A stretch of DNA of 64,000 nt from NCBI GenBank assembly GCA_028692255.1, contig JAQUXS010000004.1, positions 19,616 to 83,615 of the forward strand, written 5' to 3'. The DNA comes from Clostridium sp. (GTDB lineage Bacteria; Bacillota; Clostridia; Clostridiales; Clostridiaceae). Positions 54,778 through 64,000 of this stretch are shown here, piece after piece (position 1 is the stretch's first letter; the number at the start of each line of letters is the position of its first letter). Position numbers and translations under genes: made by a program. The notes under the pieces were generated by a model that was not told the origin of the DNA, searched no databases, and was given only the letters and a program-made list of their open reading frames with translations.

Positions 54778-55920
54778 ATGCAAAGGAGACCTATTTTACA
54801 TATGAAGAATAAATTTTGGTTCTTTTTATTATCTTTTATTATAATTATTTCTTTTAGTTATACCGTTTCTGCACAAGGCATTAATATTGGACATTACGTA
54901 ACTGCCCGTGGAAGAGTTATACCTTCTGAAAGTTCTGTTAAATCTTCTAAGGACAAAGTAAACGTGAAAATTATTTCGGGAAAGTACAAAGGCAAAATTT
55001 TAACTGTAGATACATTTTCACAGTTTGACTCTACAGGTGATGGTGGGAAATCCATTACTGTAAAGCCAAATGACACTGTTTATGTTGAAATACACGAAAA
55101 CAAAAGTGGTACAATATCTAATGTTTTTATATTTGATTTCTTTAGACTTTTTAGACTTTTTATAACCTTTTTAATTTTTGTAATACTACTTTTAGCTATT
55201 GGCGGTAGGAAGGGTTTTTCTTCTATTTTAACCTTAGCTTTTACTACCTTTACTATTATAAAAATAATAATTCCTTGTATTCAGCTTGGTATTAATTCGC
55301 TGCTAGTAACTGTAATTTCATGCATAGCGTTATTAATATTAAACAATTTAATTATATATGGAATAAACAAAAAAACTTTGGCTTCAATTATTGGAACTGT
55401 TTCAGGAATGGCAGCTTCAATCTTCTTCATGCTAATTATAGGTTATTCTTTTAAAATAACTGGCATAGGTGATGATGATGCTGAAACTTTAATATCTTTA
55501 TTTCCAAATTCACATATATATTTTAAGGATTTGCTTTTCTCAGCTATATTATTAAGTTCTTTAGGTGCACTTATAGATACAGGTATATCTTTATCTTCTT
55601 CAATGAGTGAACTTATTAAGAACAATCCTGATATAACGAAAAAGGAATTAATAAAATCTGGTATGAACATTGGTAAAGATATAATAGGAGCAATGACTAC
55701 TACTTTAATTTTAGCCTACACTGGAAGTTCACTAGTACTTCTGCTAATAACAATTTCAAGTTACAAAATGTCATTATTTCAGATAATAAACGAAAATATA
55801 ATATGTAGTGAAATTTTTAAGGCTCTCATTGGCAGTATAGGACTCATACTAACAGTTCCTTTTACTATATTTGCAATGGCAGAACTTACCTTTATGAAAA
55901 AATCCAAAAAACTGAGTTAA
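54778..55920 (+). CDS. YibE/F-like multi-TM protein
   Basis: Signal peptide, small beta domain, multi-TM with GDDDAETLISLFPNS and GALIDTGISLSSSMSELIKNNPDI. Confidence 0.8.
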   Translation: MQRRPILHMKNKFWFFLLSFIIIISFSYTVSAQGINIGHYVTARGRVIPSESSVKSSKDKVNVKIISGKYKGKILTVDTFSQFDSTGDGGKSITVKPNDTVYVEIHENKSGTISNVFIFDFFRLFRLFITFLIFVILLLAIGGRKGFSSILTLAFTTFTIIKIIIPCIQLGINSLLVTVISCIALLILNNLIIYGINKKTLASIIGTVSGMAASIFFMLIIGYSFKITGIGDDDAETLISLFPNSHIYFKDLLFSAILLSSLGALIDTGISLSSSMSELIKNNPDITKKELIKSGMNIGKDIIGAMTTTLILAYTGSSLVLLLITISSYKMSLFQIINENIICSEIFKALIGSIGLILTVPFTIFAMAELTFMKKSKKLS

Positions 55921-55940
55921 TAACTAACTCAGTTTTTTAT
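55905..55940. terminator. Bidirectional terminator between convergent YibE/F and CotS-like genes
   Basis: aaaactgagttaataactaactcagtttttt. Confidence 0.8.
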
Positions 55941-55941
55941 A

Positions 55942-56961
55942 TTATATATTTTCTTTAAGTTTTTCAATAAATAACATTTTCATTTCCTGTTCTTTTATAT
56001 TCTTCTTTACCTTTAAAGCTGAGATTTCCTCTGGCTCTTCAATCCTTTTACTATAATAATTTTTAGCTAAAATATAAAATTCTTCTGGAATAGAAAGCAT
56101 TCCTATTAGAACTTCTTTTTCTTCATTGTTAAGTGTATTAGAAGTTAAATAATTGTCTATAATTACATTAAATTTCGAAAAATCATAAGAAACTTTTTTA
56201 GAAACATTATTTACAAAATTGCATATATCATGAACTTTTAAATCTATAATAGAATTTTCAAAGTTTATAAAATATACTCCATTATCATTAATTATTATAT
56301 TGTGGCAATTTAAATTATGGTGACACAATACTATTTTGTCATCTTCGCTGCAAAGCTTATAATATATTTTGTCATTTAAGTATTCTATGCTATCATTCAT
56401 TTTTTTAATGTAACGATCTATATTTTCTAAAAATATACTATCAAACTCTCTTTTATTATCATAAATTTCTGCAATCTTCTTAAAAAAAATCATTTCTTCC
56501 ACTTTTCTTTTAAGTGTAGTTATTAAAGTTCCACTTTTATTCTTATATTTTCTTTTATACCCAAAACCTTCAGATGCCTTGTGAATTTCCCCCATAGAAT
56601 TAGCAACTTTTGCAATGTCCTTATCATTATTAAAATCGCAGTTTCTTCCCTCAACTCCATCCATTATACAATAATATTCCCCATACCAATTTATAAATTT
56701 TTTATTGTTAGGAGTTTCTAAGAAATTACTTACCCTTTTAAAGTTTGTTTTTATATATGCAAGTGCCTCGTTTAAAAATTTAAATTCTTCAATAGTATAA
56801 TCAATTTTTTTAAGTATCTTAGTTCCTTTATCAGTAAATAATATATACACCCTTCCGCTGGGCACAACATCGTATACTTCTATATTAAAACTTTTAAAAA
56901 GTTTAACATCAAGATCGTATTTAGATAGGTATTCCTTATCAATATATCCTAAATCTAACAT
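55942..56961 (-). CDS. CotS-like protein with degenerate kinase motifs
   Basis: IVLCHHNLNCHNIIINDNGVYFINFENS in place of HHD...N/DFD. Confidence 0.8.
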   Translation of the reverse strand: MLDLGYIDKEYLSKYDLDVKLFKSFNIEVYDVVPSGRVYILFTDKGTKILKKIDYTIEEFKFLNEALAYIKTNFKRVSNFLETPNNKKFINWYGEYYCIMDGVEGRNCDFNNDKDIAKVANSMGEIHKASEGFGYKRKYKNKSGTLITTLKRKVEEMIFFKKIAEIYDNKREFDSIFLENIDRYIKKMNDSIEYLNDKIYYKLCSEDDKIVLCHHNLNCHNIIINDNGVYFINFENSIIDLKVHDICNFVNNVSKKVSYDFSKFNVIIDNYLTSNTLNNEEKEVLIGMLSIPEEFYILAKNYYSKRIEEPEEISALKVKKNIKEQEMKMLFIEKLKENI

Positions 56962-57731
56962 ACTTTAACCTCCGATAATAAAGTAATGCCGTCCTTTTTC
57001 ATTGAATTTTGAATTTTTATTTTATAATAATCATCTTTTAAGAACTTTTTATTTAACCTTATCCTTTCACAGTATTTCATGTATTCATGAGGATATGAAA
57101 CAAGCGCCATAATAAACATATAACTGTCCTCTCCAAGTCCTTCTACTTCACAGAAATATTTAATTAATCCTTTATAATCAAATTTATAACCATTTCTCTT
57201 AAGTTTTCCAATTAAATAAGCTCCATCAACTTCAACCATATTATAAGCGCACCTATTAAGACTCCCTATTTCTATTGACTCCTTATTTCTAATATTATTA
57301 AAATAAGTATTGCCAAGACATATTTCATTACGTTTCATACTTCTCTTTAAAAGTTCTATATACTTCTTGCCCTTTAAAATATCCATGCACTCTTCTGCTC
57401 TCTTAATATACAATTTTGAATTTTTATATATCATTTTATCTAATACGCTTTTATCACTTTTATTTTCAATATTGTTAACCGTCCTTTTTAAATTTTTAAT
57501 CCACTTTTTATATTTTTCAATTAATTTACCGTTTTTACTATAAAATGAAGTATAACTACCTGTATACTCCATAACTGCTTTATGAAACATATATATGTTA
57601 TCAATTTGTCTTTTCACTTTGTTTTCATCTATTTCTTCATTTGTGTAATTAAAAGTCCCTACGATATAAATTTTTCTTTTATGAAGATAATCACAAAAAT
57701 TAAGTTCCTTATCCTTTTCCACTAATATCAC
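56955..57731 (-). CDS. Short CotS-related protein (strongly degenerate)
   Basis: 258 aa; C-terminal layout like CotS (ALVSYPHEYMKYCERIRLNK) but no recognisable catalytic loop (EICLGNTYFNNI). Confidence 0.55.
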   Translation of the reverse strand: MILVEKDKELNFCDYLHKRKIYIVGTFNYTNEEIDENKVKRQIDNIYMFHKAVMEYTGSYTSFYSKNGKLIEKYKKWIKNLKRTVNNIENKSDKSVLDKMIYKNSKLYIKRAEECMDILKGKKYIELLKRSMKRNEICLGNTYFNNIRNKESIEIGSLNRCAYNMVEVDGAYLIGKLKRNGYKFDYKGLIKYFCEVEGLGEDSYMFIMALVSYPHEYMKYCERIRLNKKFLKDDYYKIKIQNSMKKDGITLLSEVKVC

Positions 57732-57751
57732 CTCAATTTATGGTACTTCAT

Positions 57752-58831
57752 TTAATAATTTAAGCTTCTAAATTCTTCTATAAATTCATGTCTCTCTTTG
57801 AAATCAGCTTTTATTTTACTCAATCTTTCTAAAAAATTCTGCTGTTTCCATGGCTGTTGTTCCCAATAATACTGAATACCTATTTGCCAAAATTCCTGAG
57901 GAAATTCCATAAATGCAGCCATGATATCTATATCCTTCTTATATATTTGATATATACTGCTATAAGAATCAAGTATATAAATGGCACTATCTAGATCCCA
58001 TTTACCGTTTTTCATCTTTCTTATTAAAAGACTTGATAAATCATGAAGATGTGTATCGAGAATACAATAATCAAAATCAATTACATGTGTTTTACCCTCT
58101 TTGTCAATGAGCAAATTGTGATGTGCATAATCATGATGACAAAATCCACCTTTACTTTTCTCTAATTTCATTTCAGGTTCATAACCAGCACTTTTTAAAT
58201 TATCTATAGTGGCCTTACCTTTTTCTATTTCACTATTCATCATTTCTAGGTACATACAGTCAAACTGTGTCTTTTGATCTTTATTTCCAATTTTATTTTT
58301 AAAATCTAATATTTCATTTATTCTCGTTTGAAATGTACTAGGCCATTTAAACCAATAATCTCTAGGATGCATTTCTGAAGTCAAACTATAATTTTCACTT
58401 TTTATATGAAGACTTGCCAGTGTTTTAGCTGCTAATGACAGTTCCATAGGATTATCATAGTTGCACTGCCTTGCATCAATCCAAAGTGTTAGATATGCAT
58501 AATCTTCTCCAATTTTAATATAATCTTCTCCTGATTTTGTTTTTATTATAGAAGATACATTTACAAATCCATTTTCAATTAAATGAAGTATAGCCTTTAA
58601 AATAAAAATAAAATGACCATACTCGTAGTGTACAATTTTAAGACTAAAATCATTTTTGTACCCTTTAAGCCTGTATACATTTTTTATTTTTATGGCATTG
58701 TACACATCGCCAACATCATAATTTTTTTTAACAAGCTCTATTAATTCTGTATTATCCAAATATATGCCTCCGCAAAGCATTATTACGCTTTTATTATATG
58801 AAATGTTTTTTAATTGTGTGAATAATGACAC
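57752..58831 (-). CDS. CotS family spore coat protein (kinase-like, motifs intact)
   Basis: GFCHHDYAHHNLLIDKEGKTHVIDFDYC; AAFMEFPQEFWQIGIQYYWEQQPW. Confidence 0.88.
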   Translation of the reverse strand: MSLFTQLKNISYNKSVIMLCGGIYLDNTELIELVKKNYDVGDVYNAIKIKNVYRLKGYKNDFSLKIVHYEYGHFIFILKAILHLIENGFVNVSSIIKTKSGEDYIKIGEDYAYLTLWIDARQCNYDNPMELSLAAKTLASLHIKSENYSLTSEMHPRDYWFKWPSTFQTRINEILDFKNKIGNKDQKTQFDCMYLEMMNSEIEKGKATIDNLKSAGYEPEMKLEKSKGGFCHHDYAHHNLLIDKEGKTHVIDFDYCILDTHLHDLSSLLIRKMKNGKWDLDSAIYILDSYSSIYQIYKKDIDIMAAFMEFPQEFWQIGIQYYWEQQPWKQQNFLERLSKIKADFKERHEFIEEFRSLNY

Positions 58832-58898
58832 ATTTAAAACATTTAAATAATATTATTAATATATGTAACATATTAATCAATTTTTAGGAGAGAACGAA

Positions 58899-60026
58899 AT
58901 GAAAATCGCTTTTGATGCTAGAGGTATAAATTGGTATAAAGGTACTGGAATTGGGACCTACACAAAAAATCTTCTTAAAAACCTTTTATCAATAGATTCA
59001 AGTAATAAATATACAATATACTGGTCTGGTAAAGGGTTCAGTGAATTTCAAAATAAAAATACAAATATAAAAATGGCTTCAAAAAGATATCATAGATTTT
59101 TTGAAGAATATTATTTTCCTAGAAATATCGAAAAAGATAATATTGATATATTTCATATTTCTCAAAACGGAATAGGCCTTTGTGAAGATATAAACTGCTT
59201 AAAGGTTGTAACAATACATGATTTAATACCTTATATTATGCCTGAAACCGTTGGAAGGGGATACCTTATTAAGTTTTTAAAGAATATGCCAAGGATAATA
59301 GAAGAAGTTGACAGTATAATAACAGTTTCAAACAGTTCGAAGAATGATATATTAAAATTTTTTCCCGTTGATGAAGACAAAATATCCGTTATCCCCTTAG
59401 CTGCAGATGATATTTATAAACCACTTGATAAAATTAAATGTAAAAAATATGTAAGTGAACATTACAATATAAATTCTCATTTTATTTTATATATAGGGGG
59501 CTTTAGCAAGAGAAAAAATGTACATTCCCTTATAAAAGCTTTTGATAAAATAAGAACTGAAGTAAAAGGTGATTTAAATCTTGTAATATGTGGCGCTAAA
59601 AATGATGACATAGCTAATCTCCAAAATATGAGTCTAAATTCATCATCTTCTAGCAATATAATATTTACTGATTACATTAAAGAATTTGAACTTCCTATAT
59701 TTTATAATGCATGCACAATATTTGTTTATCCTTCTCTTTATGAAGGTTTTGGACTTCCCCCTTTAGAAGCTATGAAATGTGGGGCAAATGTAATAACTTC
59801 TAACATACCTTCTATAAAAGAGGTTACTGAAGGCGGTGCAGTTTTAATAGATCCACTTAGCGAAGACTCTCTAAAAGATGCCCTGTTCGCCTTAATTACT
59901 GACACAAAAAAAAGAAGCGTTTTATCAAAAAACGCTTTAATTCGTGCTAATGAGTTTTCATGGAATAAAACTGCAAAGCAAACACTTGATGTATACAATA
60001 GACTAATTGAAACAAAATCTATTTAG
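58899..60026 (+). CDS. Glycosyltransferase family 4
   Basis: [65 protein letters not shown]. Confidence 0.92.
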   Translation: MKIAFDARGINWYKGTGIGTYTKNLLKNLLSIDSSNKYTIYWSGKGFSEFQNKNTNIKMASKRYHRFFEEYYFPRNIEKDNIDIFHISQNGIGLCEDINCLKVVTIHDLIPYIMPETVGRGYLIKFLKNMPRIIEEVDSIITVSNSSKNDILKFFPVDEDKISVIPLAADDIYKPLDKIKCKKYVSEHYNINSHFILYIGGFSKRKNVHSLIKAFDKIRTEVKGDLNLVICGAKNDDIANLQNMSLNSSSSSNIIFTDYIKEFELPIFYNACTIFVYPSLYEGFGLPPLEAMKCGANVITSNIPSIKEVTEGGAVLIDPLSEDSLKDALFALITDTKKRSVLSKNALIRANEFSWNKTAKQTLDVYNRLIETKSI

Positions 60027-61317
60027 TATTATTTGAATTCTGCAGGCTATTTTGTACTTCATATATAGTCTGCTTTAAATCTTTATTGGAATTAATACTA
60101 TTTAATATATTACTATACAATGTATCCCTTATAGTAGCAAAATGTTCATTGTAAGCTACGTTTATAAAACCATTAGCCTCATCAATTGCAATTCTCCCAA
60201 TACTATTATTGCCATAAAATTTATCATTTCCATAAAAATAAGGATTACTGTTGTACATGGAAGTGTTTGAAGTTATATATCCATAATTTTTAAATTCCAT
60301 TTTAACGCTGTCGCTGCTTGAAGTTATAAATTTAATAAAAACTCCTGCTGCCTCATTTGAAGCTGCTTTTTTAAAACACATTATATTCTCACCAAAATTA
60401 ACTGCATCTCTATTACCACCAGGTTCAAATGCTGGTAATTTCTGCACTGAAATTTTACCACTTAAATTTGGATACTGATGTTCAATGCTATAAATCGTTG
60501 GCAAGTCACAGAGCATAGATACTGTTTTCCCGCTTGAAAAATCAGCAACTCTTCCAGCACTCGTACTATCGTTACCTAGAATTTTACCATTAAAACTATT
60601 TAGAACAAGATTTGCAGGTTTAATTGAATCCTCAAGCTCCAGCTGATTATTCCCATCAAAGTAATTTATGCCAAGCTCATTTATACCTGCTGCATAAAGA
60701 CTTCCATCATTAAAATAATCTACAGATAACATTGATTTTCCCGCTGACTTTACCCCATTTGATCCTATATCTATATATTTATCCCATGTTTTTATATCTT
60801 CTGCCTTAACATTTAAGGAATTTAAAATATCCTGCCTATAGATCATAAAAAGAGGATCTACATACCAAGGAACTGCATAGGTTTTATTGCCAAATGTATT
60901 ATTATTTTCTTGATACTTTATATATGAATCATTCTTTATTGGCAAATTATCCACGGTTGTAATTTTATTTTTTAGGTCTTTATAAGCTATAGGCACATCT
61001 ATATCTTGAAGAGTTATAAAATCAGGTAAATTTGCATTGCCACTGATTTTTGACAAGTTATCTTTAACTGATGCAGTATTAACCGGAGTGATATTTACAG
61101 TTACATTTGGATACTCCTTTTTAAATAATGAAACCTCAGTATTCAATATATTAATATCCCTACTTGAAGCCCAAATATTAACTTTACCTTTTAATTGAAC
61201 TTGCTTTTGACTCTTACTATCATTAACTTTTGCATTACTATTTAAAGAACAGCCTGACATACCAATAACCGTAATTATACAAATCAAAATAACTGATACT
61301 TTTCTTATTATTTTCAT
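60019..61317 (-). CDS. Extracellular solute-binding lipoprotein (family 1)
   Basis: Lipobox MSGC; KGKVNIWASSRDINILNTEVSLFKKEYPNVTVNITPVN; sugar SBP-like fold. Confidence 0.85.
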   Translation of the reverse strand: MKIIRKVSVILICIITVIGMSGCSLNSNAKVNDSKSQKQVQLKGKVNIWASSRDINILNTEVSLFKKEYPNVTVNITPVNTASVKDNLSKISGNANLPDFITLQDIDVPIAYKDLKNKITTVDNLPIKNDSYIKYQENNNTFGNKTYAVPWYVDPLFMIYRQDILNSLNVKAEDIKTWDKYIDIGSNGVKSAGKSMLSVDYFNDGSLYAAGINELGINYFDGNNQLELEDSIKPANLVLNSFNGKILGNDSTSAGRVADFSSGKTVSMLCDLPTIYSIEHQYPNLSGKISVQKLPAFEPGGNRDAVNFGENIMCFKKAASNEAAGVFIKFITSSSDSVKMEFKNYGYITSNTSMYNSNPYFYGNDKFYGNNSIGRIAIDEANGFINVAYNEHFATIRDTLYSNILNSINSNKDLKQTIYEVQNSLQNSNNTK

Positions 61318-61338
61318 AATTTTGTGCTCCTAAAATAA

Positions 61339-62085
61339 TCATTTAATTTTGTTAATCATTGATGCATTGTATCCAGCTCCAAAACCATTATCTATATTAA
61401 CAACACTTACACCACTAGCGCAACTGTTTAGCATAGATAAAAGAGCAGACAGTCCTCCAAAATTAGCACCATATCCCACACTTGTAGGCACTGCAATTAC
61501 AGGTTTATCTACTAGTCCACCTACAACACTTGCAAGTGCTCCTTCCATGCCTGCTACTACAACTACAGCCTTTGCTCCTCTTATTAGATCAATTTTATCA
61601 AATAGTCTGTGTATTCCTGCAACACCAACATCTGTTATTCTCTCTACCCTATTGCCAAAAATTTCAGCAGTTATAGCTGCCTCCTCAGATACAGGTAAAT
61701 CAGAAGTTCCTGCAGTTACAACAGCTATATATGTATCTGTAGTTTTTTTATTTTTTACAACTGTAAGAGTTCGTGCAATTTTATTGTATTCTACATTAGG
61801 ACATACTTTTTTAACTTCCTCATACATTTGAGCTGATGCCCTTGTTCCTAAAATATTGCTATCTTTTGTCATCATAAATTGAAATATTTTAACAACTTGA
61901 TCTACTGTTTTCCCTGCACAATATATTACCTCTGGGTATCCAACTCTCATTTCTCTATGATTGTCTATTTTTGCAAACCCCAAATCTTTATAGGGTAAGT
62001 CTTCTATTTCCTTAAGCCCGTCATCTATACTTATTTCGCCTTTTTTTATCTTTTGTAAAAAATTCTTCATATGTTCTGAATCCAT
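61339..62085 (-). CDS. larB: Nickel-pincer cofactor biosynthesis protein LarB
   Basis: IAVVTAGTSDLPVSEEAAITAEIFGNRVERITDVGVAGIHRLFDKIDLIRGAKAVVVVAGMEGALASVVGGLVDKPVIAVPTSVGYGANFGGLSALLSMLNSCASGVSVVNIDNGFGA. Confidence 0.94.
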   Translation of the reverse strand: MDSEHMKNFLQKIKKGEISIDDGLKEIEDLPYKDLGFAKIDNHREMRVGYPEVIYCAGKTVDQVVKIFQFMMTKDSNILGTRASAQMYEEVKKVCPNVEYNKIARTLTVVKNKKTTDTYIAVVTAGTSDLPVSEEAAITAEIFGNRVERITDVGVAGIHRLFDKIDLIRGAKAVVVVAGMEGALASVVGGLVDKPVIAVPTSVGYGANFGGLSALLSMLNSCASGVSVVNIDNGFGAGYNASMINKIK

Positions 62086-62123
62086 TTTTCCACCTACATT
62101 CCATAGTTCACATTATATTTTTC

Positions 62124-63347
62124 TTATTTTAATTCTTTGTAAATTTCATTTATTGAAACATTATTCTTCTTAGCAAGCTCTCTACATTCCCTATATTCAG
62201 GCTTACTTTTTATTATTTTCCCATTATAAATGCCATTTTTTACATTTACAGTTCCAAATTTTGTTTCTACCTTTTGAAAACTTCTTTCAAGCATTGTCTT
62301 TAAAACTTTATACTTCCTTACACCTAAAGTTGTAGTTTCAAATAATATGTATTTCTCTATTTCTCTGCATTTTTCAGCTGAACACAATACATTTAATTTT
62401 ACACCTGGTCTGCCTTTTTTCATAATTATATTACTTAAATATACATCAGCTGCACCTAAATCAAATAATCCACTTTGAACATATTCATACATCTCTGGAT
62501 TCATATCATCTATATTACATTCTACGATATATGCTTCCTGTGATTTATTAGGATTATCATTATCTTCGCCTTCTGCTAAAAACACTCTTAATACATTAGG
62601 AATTTCAGTATCTCTATGTCCAATACCATAAGATGTTTTTTCGATTCTAAAATTTTTATTATCACTATATTCTTCTACAATAGTTTTTAAAATAGCTGCT
62701 CCTGTTGGAGTAGTTGTTTCGAACTGTACCTTCCCCAATTTTACAGGAATGTCCTTTACAATTTCAACTACTGCTGGTGCAGGAACAGGAATAATTCCAT
62801 GTGCACATTTTACAAATCCGCCACCAAGTTCCACAGATGAACTCACAACTTTATCCACTTTTAAATAATCAAATGCAATAGCTGCTGCAACTGTATCAAC
62901 AATTGAGTCAATGGCTCCAACTTCATGAAAATGAACTTCATAAAGAGGTTTATTGTGAACCTTAGCCTCAGCCTTTGCTACGTGCATAAATATTTCCATG
63001 CTTATTTTTTTTACATTATCATTCAAAGTACTATTATTTATAATGCTTTCAATCTCTTTAAGTCCCCTATGTTCATGGTCATGCACATGCATATGTTCAT
63101 GATGCTCACCTTTAACATCGTGATGATGTTCTTCTTCATGATGATGATGGTGTTCAAGCAAAACATCAACTCTTGTTCCTGTTATGCCCATTTTCTCATC
63201 TTTTTTTGCAATTATTTTATAACCATCTATGTTGAGCTTCTTTAATTCTCTGTCTAAGTATTCAAAAGGTACTCCAAGGTCAATCATTGCCGCCATATTC
63301 ATATCACCGCTAATACCTGAAAAACAGTCATAATATAAAATTTTCAT
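62124..63347 (-). CDS. larC: Nickel insertion protein LarC (single ORF) with His-rich insert
   Basis: MKILYYDCFSGISGDMNMAAMIDLGVP; EHHHHHEEEHHHDVKGEHHEHMHVHDHEH; HFHEVGAIDSIVDTVAAAIA. Confidence 0.94.
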   Translation of the reverse strand: MKILYYDCFSGISGDMNMAAMIDLGVPFEYLDRELKKLNIDGYKIIAKKDEKMGITGTRVDVLLEHHHHHEEEHHHDVKGEHHEHMHVHDHEHRGLKEIESIINNSTLNDNVKKISMEIFMHVAKAEAKVHNKPLYEVHFHEVGAIDSIVDTVAAAIAFDYLKVDKVVSSSVELGGGFVKCAHGIIPVPAPAVVEIVKDIPVKLGKVQFETTTPTGAAILKTIVEEYSDNKNFRIEKTSYGIGHRDTEIPNVLRVFLAEGEDNDNPNKSQEAYIVECNIDDMNPEMYEYVQSGLFDLGAADVYLSNIIMKKGRPGVKLNVLCSAEKCREIEKYILFETTTLGVRKYKVLKTMLERSFQKVETKFGTVNVKNGIYNGKIIKSKPEYRECRELAKKNNVSINEIYKELK

Positions 63348-63487
63348 CTAATAGTTCATCGCCTTCCTAGTTCACATTCTTCTAATGAAAAACTCAATAT
63401 TTATTTAAGTTTATAATAATTATACACGTAAAATTATTATAACAAAAGAGCTTAGTTTAAAGTTTAGCAGTGTATATTTTTACATAA

Positions 63488-63532
63488 AAAATCAGCATAT
63501 CTATTAATTAACAGAAATGCTGATCACTTTTT
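63488..63532 (-). terminator. Terminator downstream of nadC
   Basis: aatcagcatatctattaattaacagaaatgctgatcac, T-rich/A-rich flanks. Confidence 0.65.
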
Positions 63533-63547
63533 TCTCTATTATTAAAT

Positions 63548-64000
63548 TTATAATCTTTCTAGATTCTTCATACTAAGATCAAGTATTTTAGCAGAATGAG
63601 TTATATATCCTGTAGATATATATACATTCCCAATTTCAGCTATATCCCTTATATTATCCAATTCAACGTTTCCTGACACTTCTACAATGGCTTTTCCATC
63701 TATTAGTTTAAGAGCTTTTTGAGCCATTTCTATATCCATGTTATCAAGCATTATTATATCTGCTCCAGAAAAAAGTGCCTCTTTAACCTCTTCAAGAGTT
63801 TCAGTTTCAACCTCTATCTTTTTTACAAAGGAAACATTTTTTCTAACCATATCTATTGCATTTTTTATTCCGCCTGCAGCATCTATGTGATTGTCTTTTA
63901 TAAGTACACCATCACTTAAATTGTATCTGTGATTTTCTCCGCCGCCAACTTTAACTGCATACCTTTCAAGCACTCTAAGTCCTGGTGTTGTTTTCCTCGT
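63548..64000 (-). CDS. nadC: Nicotinate-nucleotide pyrophosphorylase, C-terminal part (runs off window end)
   Basis: TRKTTPGLRVLERYAVKVGGGENHRYNLSDGVLIKDNHI; open to the window edge, so the ORF track M is internal. Confidence 0.95.
   Translation of the reverse strand, partial: TRKTTPGLRVLERYAVKVGGGENHRYNLSDGVLIKDNHIDAAGGIKNAIDMVRKNVSFVKKIEVETETLEEVKEALFSGADIIMLDNMDIEMAQKALKLIDGKAIVEVSGNVELDNIRDIAEIGNVYISTGYITHSAKILDLSMKNLERL

Overview
The window is a low-GC Firmicute chromosome segment. Gene content and order suggest a solventogenic Clostridium close to C. acetobutylicum; this is inferred from memory of gene order, not from a search. Most of it is conserved core genome, mainly on the minus strand: alaX (partial), comFC, a ComFA-like gene, recD2 (frameshifted), SAM-I riboswitch plus metK, a four-tRNA cluster, yyaC, mbl, spoIIID, a spoIIQ-like gene, spoIID, murA, the atpIBEFHAGDC operon, thiolase, wecB/tagO, upp, rpiB, ywlE, sua5, prfA, prmC, tdk, rpmE, rho, pyrG, ddl, spoIIR, ispE, argB, a DUF3794-LysM spore protein, veg, yabG, a CotS/glycosyltransferase spore-coat cluster, larB/larC and nadC (partial). 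Accessory features are an orphan CRISPR array (about 2.13-2.79 kb) with no cas genes in the window, whose decayed end is interleaved with a dispersed GATCAATG-type repeat; a structured ncRNA directly downstream of comFC (best guess raiA-motif RNA); an intact IS3-family element; and two unannotated plus-strand sRNA candidates with near-perfect sigma-A promoters. The points most worth checking are the ncRNA/CRISPR neighbourhood, the recD2 frame break at an A7 slippery run, the ATPase-dead ComFA-like protein, the CotS kinase/pseudokinase plus GT4 duplication, and the Asn-rich insert in Rho.
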